DNA of 64,000 nucleotides from Segatella copri (GTDB lineage Bacteria; Bacteroidota; Bacteroidia; Bacteroidales; Bacteroidaceae). The notes beneath the pieces were generated by a model, which ran no database searches, was not told where the DNA came from, and saw only the letters and a program-made list of their open reading frames with translations. The translations under genes were made by a program, and so were the position numbers. Each line of letters starts with the position of its first letter. The first letter of the stretch is position 1. Shown here in pieces: positions 7,839-16,200 of the stretch. The stretch is taken from positions 26,877 to 90,876 of the forward strand of contig NZ_NMPZ01000017.1 in assembly GCF_002224675.1 (NCBI RefSeq), given 5' to 3'.

Positions 7839-8207
7839 ATGGAAGAATATCTCATCATATCAAATGCCAACTTCTTGCTCAGAGTGGCTTCCGAACAGAT
7901 AGCATACGTCTGTTCGGAAGGAAGCTATTGCAATCTCCGACTCACCAACGGCGATGAATACACTTTCTCGTTCAACCTTGTGGTCTTTGAGAAGAAAATA
8001 GTAGAGCAACTTGCCCAAACGGCACACTTCTTCGCTCGTGTTGGCAGAAACTACATTATTAATAGTCAGCACATTTTCAGCATCAACCTCAACACTTCAG
8101 AACTAGTTTTGTACAACGAACGGTTTTGCGAGAAATTCACTCTGCACGTCAGCAAGGAACCACTCAAACAATTAAAAGCACTTTTAGACAACTCCATAAA
8201 ATCGTAA
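7839..8207 (+). CDS. LytTR DNA-binding protein without receiver domain
   Basis: The 122-residue product is essentially one LytTR domain (about 15-118): FLLRVASEQIAYVCSEGSYCNLRL is followed by the FARVGRNYIINSQHI segment typical of these beta-sheet DNA-binding domains. No receiver or membrane part is present, so it is a stand-alone transcription factor. The ATG at 7839 is chosen because it sits just after the promoter element and matches the domain start; in-frame codons upstream precede the promoter. The gene leads a compact operon with the TonB-like, TPR and barrel genes and probably autoregulates it; that is inference. Confidence 0.82.
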   Translation: MEEYLIISNANFLLRVASEQIAYVCSEGSYCNLRLTNGDEYTFSFNLVVFEKKIVEQLAQTAHFFARVGRNYIINSQHIFSINLNTSELVLYNERFCEKFTLHVSKEPLKQLKALLDNSIKS

Positions 8208-8212
8208 AAGGT

Positions 8213-8734
8213 ATGAAAGAAAAAAACAATCAGGAAGAAACTTATTTCCTGGGCAAAGCACAGGAAACAAGATACACAAAATCTCATATATATAAAAAGG
8301 TATTTGGGATAGCCGCTTGCGTGATAGCAATAATAGGTATAACCATCGTCCTTATGTTCAAACCGCAAAGCGTATCACAACCTCATGTGTTAAAGACGAT
8401 AGCTGTTTTACCGGAAGGTGGTCAGATGCCAATCTTCAACGGCAATGGCGACATCAACGATTTCCTAAGATGGGTGATGACAAACATCCAATATCCTAAA
8501 GGATTGGAAGACAAGCCTGCGCGAGTCGTCATCAACTTCACCGTTCAAAGGGATGGAACATTGGGATTGTTTAAAGTTCTCGAAGCTCCCAAAGAAAAAG
8601 CCTATGAGCAGACTGTGATTGAACTTCTCAAGAGAAGCCCTCATTGGAAGCCTGCCCGACTCTCCGATGGCGAGGAAGTCAACATGGAGTTTACCTTGCC
8701 TGTCGTTTTCACTCCCGAAGTAAGAAAGAAATAA
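8213..8734 (+). CDS. TonB-like protein, inner-membrane anchored
   Basis: This 173-residue protein has a short cytoplasmic N-terminus, one membrane segment (about 30-49, FGIAACVIAIIGITIVLMF) and a periplasmic TonB C-terminal domain (about 75-165). That domain shows the family features IQYPKG, GTLGLFKVL and SPHWKPARLSDG. TonB C-domains touch the TonB box of outer-membrane receptors and pass on energy from ExbB/ExbD. There is no long proline-rich spacer, unlike classical TonB. The gene starts five bases after the LytTR stop. With the barrel gene at the end of the operon it may form a dedicated energiser-receptor pair; that is inference. Confidence 0.8.
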   Translation: MKEKNNQEETYFLGKAQETRYTKSHIYKKVFGIAACVIAIIGITIVLMFKPQSVSQPHVLKTIAVLPEGGQMPIFNGNGDINDFLRWVMTNIQYPKGLEDKPARVVINFTVQRDGTLGLFKVLEAPKEKAYEQTVIELLKRSPHWKPARLSDGEEVNMEFTLPVVFTPEVRKK

Positions 8735-8746
8735 TCAGCAAAAACG

Positions 8747-9805
8747 ATGAAACAGTTTAGATTGATCCTTATATTATGGCTATGTATGGCAATGAATGCC
8801 AAGGCCAACGAGACCACAGCTAATTTACTTCAACAAGGAGATAGCTGTTTGAGTAGATATGATGTGTTTCATGCAACCCAATACTACCAAAAGTATTTGG
8901 AAGCAAATCCATCTCACCTGGGAGCACGCAGGAAACTGGCTTCCTGCTACCGGAAAGTAGGCAACTACACCGCCTGCATTTCTTGCCTAGACAAGATTCC
9001 ATCAGATAGCATCAACCACGAAGACATGCGAATGTTCTATTATGCATATCTCAATCAGAACAACAATGACAAGGTTTCTCTCTGGGGTGAACGCATCGCA
9101 TTCTTATTCCCATACGACAGTGAAATTATCGCTTCGCTTGCCGTACATTACAATGGGGTGAACAAACCAGACAGAGCAGAAAAAGTGGCGAAGAATTACA
9201 TTTTTCAATGCGATTCCACGAACTTATATGTCAACAAGGAATATGCCTATTCCCTATTCATGCAATTCAAATACGATGAGGCTATACCCTTGTATGAGAA
9301 ACTGATAGCGCAAGGATTTGATAATTTCGAATCCAATTTCATCCTTGGCCTCTGTTATGAGGACCTGCCGGACAATGAAAAGGCGCTGAAACATTACCAG
9401 AAAGCAGTTCAGTTCAAAAGCGACAATGCCACTTGCCTTTTCCACTTGGCTTTGATAGAAAAATCCTTCTGCATGGATTCATTGTCTATGGCTCATTTCA
9501 ACCAGTCGTTAGAGGTTTCCTTGCCAAAAGACAGAGCTTTGCGAACCTATAAATGGCTAGCCGACTTACATTTTCAACACAGCCGATATGCGGACGCAGC
9601 CCGTGACTTTGAGCTATGCACCTTATACGATGAGGAAGATAATCCTCTCAACCATTACAATGCCGCCCAAATGTTCATCGCTTCCAAGAACAAGCTGAAA
9701 GCGAAACAGCATCTCCAGATGTTCTTAGCAAATGCAAACAGACTGGAAGATAAAAAAGAGGCAGAGCAACTCATATCCAAAGCCAAAGAGCAACTCAAGC
9801 AATAA
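8747..9805 (+). CDS. Secreted tetratricopeptide-repeat protein
   Basis: This 352-residue protein has a cleavable signal peptide (MKQFRLILILWLCMAMNAKA), followed by about eight tetratricopeptide-like helical pairs over the whole mature part, such as AIPLYEKLIAQGFDNFESNFILG and KALKHYQKAVQFKSDNATCLFHLA. There is no lipobox, so it should be periplasmic. TPR proteins serve as protein-binding scaffolds. Its place between the TonB-like gene and the barrel gene suggests a periplasmic adaptor for that pair, but the partner is unknown. Confidence 0.8.
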   Translation: MKQFRLILILWLCMAMNAKANETTANLLQQGDSCLSRYDVFHATQYYQKYLEANPSHLGARRKLASCYRKVGNYTACISCLDKIPSDSINHEDMRMFYYAYLNQNNNDKVSLWGERIAFLFPYDSEIIASLAVHYNGVNKPDRAEKVAKNYIFQCDSTNLYVNKEYAYSLFMQFKYDEAIPLYEKLIAQGFDNFESNFILGLCYEDLPDNEKALKHYQKAVQFKSDNATCLFHLALIEKSFCMDSLSMAHFNQSLEVSLPKDRALRTYKWLADLHFQHSRYADAARDFELCTLYDEEDNPLNHYNAAQMFIASKNKLKAKQHLQMFLANANRLEDKKEAEQLISKAKEQLKQ

Positions 9806-9826
9806 CCATCAAACTCACATAAATAC

Positions 9827-11902
9827 ATGAAAATAAATTTAATCTTAGGTTCAGCATTATTGCTGAGCCAGCCCCTTTACGCTCAAAACGAAGAGGCAAA
9901 AGACACGCTTACCGCCCAGATGATGATGCAAAACCTGCCAGAGGTTTTCGTCAAGGCGACACGTCCTATCGTCAAGGCAGAAAGAGGACAGTTGGTTTAC
10001 AACATGCCACTGCTCATAGAGAAAATGCCGGCAGACAACGCTTATGATGCCCTTACCCGAATACCAGGAGTAAACGAACTAAACGGCAACATCAATTATG
10101 CTGGAAAGGAACTGACTCTCATCATCAACGGCAAACCAACCACGCTCAATTACACACAACTGGCAGAGCGATTAAAAGCCATGCCCGCATCACAATTAGC
10201 CAAAGCCGAAGTGATGCTGGCAGCGCCAGCACGCTTACATGTTCATGGAATAGTCATCAACCTGATTACCAAAGACTATGTTGGAAAGAGCCTGCTTTCA
10301 GGACAAATACAAAGCATCTGGAGCCAAAGCAAATACGGAGAAGGGGAAGGCAAAGGCAACCTGCTGTTCCAAAAAGGAAAATTCGGACTGGATGCCATGT
10401 ATTCATTTACAGATGGAACATCATACGGAGAGACAACCACCAATGCCAATCATCCCCTTCAAGGGAAACGAGTAGCGTATCATGACAAGGCCTCACAGAA
10501 AACCCTTGGATTGACTCACAACTATCGCTTGGGACTGAGTTATACATTTGCTGATAACCACCAGCTATCCCTGGCATATACAGGAAAATGGGATAGCAGC
10601 CATCCTCATCATGAAACGATGGGAACAAACACATCCCAGCAACAGGGCAATGAACATACCTACCTGCACAATGTAGATGCCAGCTACAACCTGCCCTTTG
10701 GACTACAAATAGGCATATCCTATCTCAACTACCAAAATCCCAGCCAGCAATATCTGGAAGGAACAATACTTGACGAAGAGCGTATTCTATACACAAACAG
10801 CAAGCAGGTAATAGACAAATGGCTTTTCACCGCCGATCAATCCCACTCATTGAAGAAGGGTTGGGAACTGTCGTATGGTATGAAATTCCAAAACAGCAAC
10901 AACAGAAGCTACCAAACCACGACCAACAAGGATGGAGCAGACATTCCAGATGCAACCAGCCAGGTGAATATCGAAGAAAGAATCTTGAGTTTCTATGGCG
11001 GCATAAGCAAACAAATAAACGAGCGAATCAGCTTGGAAGCCTCTGTCGAAGCAGAGCAATACCATTCTCCACAATGGAACAAATGGCATATTTATCCCAC
11101 ACTTAATGCATCGTGGAAAGCCAATCCTGTCAACATACTCAACTTATCCTTCAGTTCCAGCTCACAGTTTCCTAGCTATTGGTCAACTATGAGCAGCATT
11201 TACTATGCCTCTACCTATATGGAGATATGGGGAAATCCTCATCTCAAGCCTTACTCTACATACGAGACCAACCTGATGTGGACAATCAAAAGTCGCCATA
11301 CATTGATGGCATTTGCAGAGTTCCAACCCAACTATTCTGTGCAGTTGCCTTATCAGACTACCGACCACCTGGCAGCCATTATGAAGGAGACCAATTTCGA
11401 CTATAATCATACTATAGGCATTAGAGCATCGACGACTTTCGGTATAGGCAATTGGATGAGCGGAAGTGTTTCGGCAACAGGAATCTACAGACATGACAAG
11501 AGTAACGATTTCTTTGACTTGCCCTTCAATCGCAAACATATCTCTGCCATTCTTGCCGGAAATCTATCCGCCCAGCTTAGCCGAAGCCATCACATCCATT
11601 TCATACTTAACCCATTCTATCAGTCGAAAGCCATTCAAGGACTCTATGACATCAAATCAGTCTTTCTCTTGAATGCTATGTTGAGATGGGCTTCCGATAA
11701 TGATAAATGGAGCATTGTGGTTAAAGGCAGCAACATCTTCAACGAGGGATTCTCCACAAAATCAGTACAAGGCAATCAAGACTACCACATGAACATCAAG
11801 CAAGATTGGACATCTGCCTCCATCTCCATCATCTGTAAGATAGGCAAGTACAAGGAAAAGAGGACCAAGGACGTGGATACTTCCAGAATGGGAGTAAACT
11901 AG
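9827..11902 (+). CDS. TonB-dependent outer-membrane beta-barrel protein
   Basis: This 691-residue protein starts with a signal peptide (MKINLILGSALLLSQPLYA) and then a plug domain (about 40-145, with NAYDALTRIPGV and LTLIINGKP). The rest is a barrel of alternating aromatic beta strands. It resembles the outer-membrane beta-barrel family 3 (PF14905) rather than SusC and lacks the carboxypeptidase-like N-terminal domain. The last residues are a charged tail (KYKEKRTKDVDTSRMGVN) after a normal closing strand. It is the last gene of the LytTR operon; no SusD is present. The substrate is unknown; peptides, metals or signal molecules are all possible. Confidence 0.8.
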   Translation: MKINLILGSALLLSQPLYAQNEEAKDTLTAQMMMQNLPEVFVKATRPIVKAERGQLVYNMPLLIEKMPADNAYDALTRIPGVNELNGNINYAGKELTLIINGKPTTLNYTQLAERLKAMPASQLAKAEVMLAAPARLHVHGIVINLITKDYVGKSLLSGQIQSIWSQSKYGEGEGKGNLLFQKGKFGLDAMYSFTDGTSYGETTTNANHPLQGKRVAYHDKASQKTLGLTHNYRLGLSYTFADNHQLSLAYTGKWDSSHPHHETMGTNTSQQQGNEHTYLHNVDASYNLPFGLQIGISYLNYQNPSQQYLEGTILDEERILYTNSKQVIDKWLFTADQSHSLKKGWELSYGMKFQNSNNRSYQTTTNKDGADIPDATSQVNIEERILSFYGGISKQINERISLEASVEAEQYHSPQWNKWHIYPTLNASWKANPVNILNLSFSSSSQFPSYWSTMSSIYYASTYMEIWGNPHLKPYSTYETNLMWTIKSRHTLMAFAEFQPNYSVQLPYQTTDHLAAIMKETNFDYNHTIGIRASTTFGIGNWMSGSVSATGIYRHDKSNDFFDLPFNRKHISAILAGNLSAQLSRSHHIHFILNPFYQSKAIQGLYDIKSVFLLNAMLRWASDNDKWSIVVKGSNIFNEGFSTKSVQGNQDYHMNIKQDWTSASISIICKIGKYKEKRTKDVDTSRMGVN

Positions 11903-11985
11903 CGAAATTCTTAGAATATCGTCAGTAAACAAGCGTACTTTCTTAAAAAATCGTCTATAAACACGCTATTTTCAGATAAAAGTAG

Positions 11986-11993
11986 TATCTTTG
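11986..11993 (+). promoter_or_regulatory. -7 element of the proC operon
   Basis: TATCTTTG followed by GCACCGTAAT lies 33 bases before the proC ATG at 12026. The surroundings (AAAAGT, the element, GCaCCGTAAT) closely resemble the promoter of the YhcG gene at 331-352. This may reflect duplication of a promoter at the two ends of the inserted block. Confidence 0.7.
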
Positions 11994-12025
11994 CACCGTA
12001 ATTGCATTTTAACTATAAGACGACA

Positions 12026-12808
12026 ATGAAAATAACAATTATCGGAGCAGGTGCTATGGGCGGTGCTATGGCAGAAGGACTCTTGCAGAGCGAGAAGTTC
12101 ACTCCATCAGATATTACGGTATCAGACCATAACCAACCAGTATTGGATCACTTCGCAAGCGAAGGAGCCAGCGTAACCCTCGACAACCAGTTGGCTTGCC
12201 ACGGCGCAGACATCATCTGCGTTGTAGTAAAACCATGGTGTGTAGAGAAGACATTGAAGGGAATCAAGGATGCACTCAACTACAAGAGCCAGAAACTCGT
12301 GGTCGTTGCAGCCGGTGTGCCATCAGCCAACATCAAGGAGTGGTTAGATAAGGATGGTATTACCCCAACCTTCTTCCTCGTGATGCCAAATATCGCCATC
12401 GCCTACAAGCAGTCGATGACCTTCATCACTCCTGTAGATGCATCTGCTACAGAAATCCAGCAGATTACAGAAATCTTCGATGAATTGGGCGAAAGCCTCA
12501 TCATGGAAGAACGTCTCTTCCCTGCTGCCACAGCCATGTCATGTGCCATTGCTTATGCGATGCGCTATGTAAGAGCCAATGTGGAAGGCGGTGTAGAGAT
12601 GGGCTTCAAGGCTAAGGATGCCCAAAAGATTGTCTTGCAGACCATCAAGGGTGCTGTAGAACTGCTTCAGGAAACAGGCGAACACCCAGAGGCTGCCATT
12701 GATAAGGTTACTACTCCTGGCGGCTGCACCATCAAGGGCCTCAACACCATGGAACAGGGCGGCTTTACCAGCGCAGTGATCAATGGTTTGCTGGCAGGAA
12801 AAAGATAA
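12026..12808 (+). CDS. proC: Pyrroline-5-carboxylate reductase
   Basis: This 260-residue enzyme catalyses the last step of proline synthesis, reduction of pyrroline-5-carboxylate with NAD(P)H. The N-terminal Rossmann motif ITIIGAGAMGGAMAEGLL and the C-terminal helical dimer domain with TTPGGCTIKGLNTME are diagnostic. I start at the ATG at 12026 because the nucleotide-binding strand begins at residue 2; an upstream in-frame ATG at 12002 would add eight unconserved residues. It heads a same-strand run with the HTH-cupin gene, the ligase gene and proB. In a simple biosynthetic cluster it would follow argD directly; here almost 12 kb of accessory DNA lies between. Confidence 0.95.
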   Translation: MKITIIGAGAMGGAMAEGLLQSEKFTPSDITVSDHNQPVLDHFASEGASVTLDNQLACHGADIICVVVKPWCVEKTLKGIKDALNYKSQKLVVVAAGVPSANIKEWLDKDGITPTFFLVMPNIAIAYKQSMTFITPVDASATEIQQITEIFDELGESLIMEERLFPAATAMSCAIAYAMRYVRANVEGGVEMGFKAKDAQKIVLQTIKGAVELLQETGEHPEAAIDKVTTPGGCTIKGLNTMEQGGFTSAVINGLLAGKR

Positions 12809-12831
12809 AACAACCAATAAAATATTCGATT

Positions 12832-13386
12832 ATGGACGAAGCTATCAAGCAAATCGGTGAAAGACTGAAAGGTCTCCGTGAAGTTCTCAACATTCCTGCA
12901 GAGGAGGTGGCTGAACTTTGCGAAATCAGTCTTGACCACTATCTCAAGATTGAGTCGGGAGAAGCCGACCCTTCTGTGTATCGACTTTCAAAGATTTCAA
13001 AGCGATACGGCATCGACCTCGACGTATTGCTCTTCGGCGAGGAACCTCGCATGAAGGGATACTACGTAACCCGCAAGGGACAGGGACCGGAGATAGACCG
13101 CAACAACCAGTATAAATACCAGAGCCTTGCCGTAGGATTCAAGGATAGAAAGGTGAATCCGTTTATGGTACAGGTGGATCCGTTGCCAGGCGACAAGAAG
13201 CCGAACAAGAACGGACACGACGGACAGGAATATGATTATGTGATTGAGGGACAGCTGGAAGTTACCATCGAAGAGAAGGTGATGGTGCTGAACCCTGGCG
13301 ACAGCATCTACTTCGACAGTAGAAAGTCGCATTGTTTCCGCTCACTTAATGGTGAGCCAGCCAAGTTCCTTTGCATCATCATTTAA
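12832..13386 (+). CDS. XRE-family regulator with cupin sensor domain
   Basis: This 184-residue protein has an N-terminal Cro/XRE helix-turn-helix (about 6-62, including VAELCEISLDHYLKIESG) and a C-terminal cupin barrel (about 110-182, with EYDYVIEGQLEVTIEEKVMVLNPGDSIYFDSRKSHCFRS). Such proteins bind a small ligand in the cupin and control nearby metabolic genes. It lies 23 bases after proC and 32 before the ligase gene, so it probably controls that ligase or the proline genes. Bacteroidales genomes commonly couple this regulator type with an AMP-forming ligase. The ligand is unknown. Confidence 0.9.
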   Translation: MDEAIKQIGERLKGLREVLNIPAEEVAELCEISLDHYLKIESGEADPSVYRLSKISKRYGIDLDVLLFGEEPRMKGYYVTRKGQGPEIDRNNQYKYQSLAVGFKDRKVNPFMVQVDPLPGDKKPNKNGHDGQEYDYVIEGQLEVTIEEKVMVLNPGDSIYFDSRKSHCFRSLNGEPAKFLCIII

Positions 13387-13418
13387 GTTTCCTTATATCA
13401 TTATTTAGAAGAGTAACT

Positions 13419-15080
13419 ATGATCGAGAGATTTCTTAAACAGACAAAATTCACTTCAGAGCAAGACTTCAAGGAGCATCTGGAGTTTATCATACCAGAAG
13501 ATTTCAACTTTGCCTACGACGTGATGGACGAATGGGCAAAGATCAAACCAGACCACGTGGCGCTGCTTTGGGCAAGTGAACGTGGCGAAGAAATCCGTTT
13601 TACATACAAGGACCTGAAGGAGCAGAGCGACAAGGCTGCCGCTTACTTCCAAAGTCTCGGTATCGGTCACGATGATAAGGTGATGCTGATTCTGAAGCGT
13701 CACTATCAGTGGTGGCTTGCCATGCTCGGCCTCCACAAGTTGGGTGCCGTAGCCATCCCTGCCACCCACATGCTTACCAAGCACGACATCGTTTACCGCA
13801 ACAATGCAGCAAGCGTGAAGGCTATCATCTGCTGCGGCGATGATTACGTGGTAGAGCAGGTTAATCAGGCAATGCCAGAGAGTCCGACTGTCAAGACATT
13901 GATCAGTATCGGTCCGGATATCCCTGAAGGTTTCCACGACTGGATGAAGGAATGGAACGAATGTGCTCCTTTTGTTCGCCCTGGACATGTAAACTCTAAT
14001 GAAGATACCCTGCTGATGTACTTCACATCTGGAACCACTGGCGAGCCTAAGATGGTGGCACACGATCACCTCTATGCCCTCGGTCATCTGACCACGGGTG
14101 TATACTGGCATAATCTCCACGAGAATTCCATCCATCTTACCGTAGCCGATACCGGTTGGGGCAAGGCTGTATGGGGCAAGCTCTATGGACAATGGTTTGC
14201 CGGAGCCACCGTCTTCGTCTTCGACCACGAGAAATTTACGGCTGATAAGATCATGCGCCAGATTGAGAAGTATCACATCACCTCTTTCTGTGCCCCTCCT
14301 ACCATCTATCGCTTCATGATCCAGGAGGATTTCTCCAAGTATGACCTCAGCAGTCTTGAATACTGCACCACTGCGGGTGAGGCTATGAACCCATCCGTGG
14401 CAGAGACCTTCCAGAAACTTACTGGTGTTCAGATTTACGAGGGCTTCGGACAGACTGAGACTACGATGACACTCGGAACCTTCCCTTGGATCAAGCCAAA
14501 GCCAGGAAGCATGGGCAAGCCAAACCCACAATATGATGTTCACATCCTGCGCCCAGACATGACGGAATGCGAGGATGGTGAAAAGGGCGAGATTTGCATC
14601 CGCATCGGTGACCATAAGCCTATCGGTCTCTTCAAATATTACTATCGTGACGAGAAGCAGACCAAATCGGTTTGGCATGATGGTTACTATCATACGGGCG
14701 ATATGGCTTGGCGTGATGAGGAAGGCTACTTCTGGTTTGAGGGAAGAATCGATGACGTGATCAAGAGTTCGGGCTACCGTATCGGTCCTTTCGAGGTAGA
14801 GAATGCCCTGATGACTCACCCTGCCGTAGTAGAGTGCGCCATCACCGGTGTGCCAGACCCAATCCGCGGTATGGTTGTCAAGGCAACCGTCGTACTAAAG
14901 GATGAATACAAGAGTATGGCAGGTCCAGACCTCATCAAGAAGCTACAGGATCATGTGAAGCACGAGACTGCTCCTTATAAATATCCTCGCATCATCGAAT
15001 TCGTAGATGAATTGCCAAAGACCATCTCAGGCAAGATTCGAAGAGTAGAGATTCGAGAAAAAGACAATAAAAAGAAATAA
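13419..15080 (+). CDS. AMP-forming acyl-CoA synthetase
   Basis: This 553-residue adenylate-forming enzyme activates a carboxylic acid to its acyl-AMP and then to the CoA ester. Visible motifs are the ATP loop TSGTTGEPK (203-211), the A5 motif YEGFGQTETT, the A7-A8 region YHTGDMAWRDEEGYFWFEGRxDDVIKSSGYR, and PKTISGKIRR with the catalytic lysine near the end. The pattern is closest to acetyl- and medium-chain acyl-CoA synthetases; the exact acid cannot be told. I start at the ATG at 13419, since codons upstream overlap the regulator gene. It is co-oriented with the HTH-cupin gene, its likely regulator. Confidence 0.9.
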   Translation: MIERFLKQTKFTSEQDFKEHLEFIIPEDFNFAYDVMDEWAKIKPDHVALLWASERGEEIRFTYKDLKEQSDKAAAYFQSLGIGHDDKVMLILKRHYQWWLAMLGLHKLGAVAIPATHMLTKHDIVYRNNAASVKAIICCGDDYVVEQVNQAMPESPTVKTLISIGPDIPEGFHDWMKEWNECAPFVRPGHVNSNEDTLLMYFTSGTTGEPKMVAHDHLYALGHLTTGVYWHNLHENSIHLTVADTGWGKAVWGKLYGQWFAGATVFVFDHEKFTADKIMRQIEKYHITSFCAPPTIYRFMIQEDFSKYDLSSLEYCTTAGEAMNPSVAETFQKLTGVQIYEGFGQTETTMTLGTFPWIKPKPGSMGKPNPQYDVHILRPDMTECEDGEKGEICIRIGDHKPIGLFKYYYRDEKQTKSVWHDGYYHTGDMAWRDEEGYFWFEGRIDDVIKSSGYRIGPFEVENALMTHPAVVECAITGVPDPIRGMVVKATVVLKDEYKSMAGPDLIKKLQDHVKHETAPYKYPRIIEFVDELPKTISGKIRRVEIREKDNKKK

Positions 15081-15085
15081 TGATT

Positions 15086-15127
15086 GTTGGAGCAAAGAAT
15101 TTGATTTTTCAAATCCTTTGCTCCAAC
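15086..15127 (+). promoter_or_regulatory. Long hairpin immediately upstream of proB
   Basis: GTTGGAGCAAAG and CTTTGCTCCAAC form a 12-base-pair stem, continued past one mismatch by ATTTGA/TCAAAT. No T-run follows, so it is not a standard terminator. It ends 16 bases before the proB ATG and could act as an attenuator, a processing site or a translation control element. Confidence 0.55.
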
Positions 15128-15143
15128 TAAATATCAGCATAAA

Positions 15144-15926
15144 ATGGGAAAAAGAATCGTAGTAAAAGTGGGCAGCAACGTGCTGACACGAGAAGACGGA
15201 AAACTGGATGTAACGAGAATGTCGGCAATTGTGGATCAGATTGTCTGGCTCAGAAAGCACGATTATGAGGTGATTCTGGTATCTTCTGGTGCCGTGGCTG
15301 CCGGAAGAGCCGAACTGCACGTTGACCACCATCTGGACAGCGTGGAGCAACGCCAGTTGTTCTCTGCCATCGGACAGGTGAAACTCGTTGGTCTCTATTA
15401 CAACCTTTTCCGCGAATACAAGATCAAGATAGGTCAGGTATTGACCATGAAGGAGAATTTCGGTGCCGAGGAGCAGTATAAGAACCAGGAAGCCTGCATG
15501 CAGGTGATGCTGGAAAACAACGTGCTCCCTATCGTCAACGAGAACGATACCGTGTGCATCACCGAGCTGATGTTTACCGATAACGATGAGTTGTCAGGCT
15601 TGATTGCCAAGATGATGAATGCCGACACCTTGATCCTATTAAGTAATGTGGATGGCATCTACAATGGCGACCCAAGCGAGCCAACCACCCGCATCATCCC
15701 ATCGGTTTATTACGACCGCGACATCAGCGAGTATATCCTTGCCAGCAAGAGCAGCCACGGCAGAGGCGGTATGACATCGAAAGTAAAGACCGCTCACGAC
15801 GTAGCCAATGCCGGCATCAAGGTGATCATCGCCAACGGCAATACGCCAAACATTCTCATCAATCTGAAGGAACATCCGATGGAGACCCTTCATACCGAGT
15901 TTGTGGCAAGACCTAAAGAGAAGTAG
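15144..15926 (+). CDS. proB: Glutamate 5-kinase, short form without PUA domain
   Basis: This 260-residue enzyme phosphorylates glutamate in the first step of proline synthesis. The amino-acid kinase fold is clear: KVGSNVLT at the start, LVSSGAVAAGR, the glutamate-binding PIVNENDTV, and GRGGMTSKVKTAHDVANAGI near the C-terminus. The protein ends after the kinase domain with METLHTEFVARPKEK and has no PUA domain, a natural short form also known in other bacteria. The gene is separated from proA by 14.6 kb. A diverged partial copy of its 3' half is fused to an ATPase fragment at 20,855-21,057. Confidence 0.95.
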   Translation: MGKRIVVKVGSNVLTREDGKLDVTRMSAIVDQIVWLRKHDYEVILVSSGAVAAGRAELHVDHHLDSVEQRQLFSAIGQVKLVGLYYNLFREYKIKIGQVLTMKENFGAEEQYKNQEACMQVMLENNVLPIVNENDTVCITELMFTDNDELSGLIAKMMNADTLILLSNVDGIYNGDPSEPTTRIIPSVYYDRDISEYILASKSSHGRGGMTSKVKTAHDVANAGIKVIIANGNTPNILINLKEHPMETLHTEFVARPKEK

Positions 15927-15951
15927 AATTTTGTATAAAAATAAACGTTAT

Positions 15952-15996
15952 CGCTATTACATAATTTGTGTTCAACAACTATGTAATGGCGTTTTT
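15952..15996 (+). terminator. Terminator after proB
   Basis: CGCTATTACATA (15952-15963) pairs with TATGTAATGGCG (15980-15991), one G-U pair, followed by TTTTT. It separates proB from the lipoprotein unit. The remaining bases to 16,140 show nothing else clear. Confidence 0.75.
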
Positions 15997-16145
15997 CTGT
16001 CTTATATACAACAATTTCAATATAGATATGGTGTGATTTCCAGTTGGATAAAGTTAAAAAATGCAATATCAATTGGAGGTTCACATGATTTTACCGATAA
16101 TCACGAGAAAAAACTAATACTCACTCCACCCCCCCAGGTTTTCCG

Positions 16146-16153
16146 TATCTTTG
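16146..16153 (+). promoter_or_regulatory. -7 element of the lipoprotein operon
   Basis: TATCTTTG with GCAGCGTG behind it; upstream is a C-rich tract (CCACCCCCCCAGG) instead of a TTTG, so the promoter may need an activator. The start near 16,160 leaves about 40 bases before the ATG at 16201. Confidence 0.6.
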
Positions 16154-16200
16154 CAGCGTGAAAATAATTAATGTATAATCTTATAAAAAAACGACACGCT

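Noticed and set aside
13455..14819. Long open frame opposite the acyl-CoA synthetase gene
   Set aside because: It is a shadow of the ligase gene; the ligase has all adenylation motifs and the opposite frame shows none of any family.
15144..15926. proB as a truncated gene because the PUA domain is missing
   Set aside because: The frame ends cleanly with a terminator behind it, and PUA-less glutamate kinases are a known natural form; the kinase motifs are complete.
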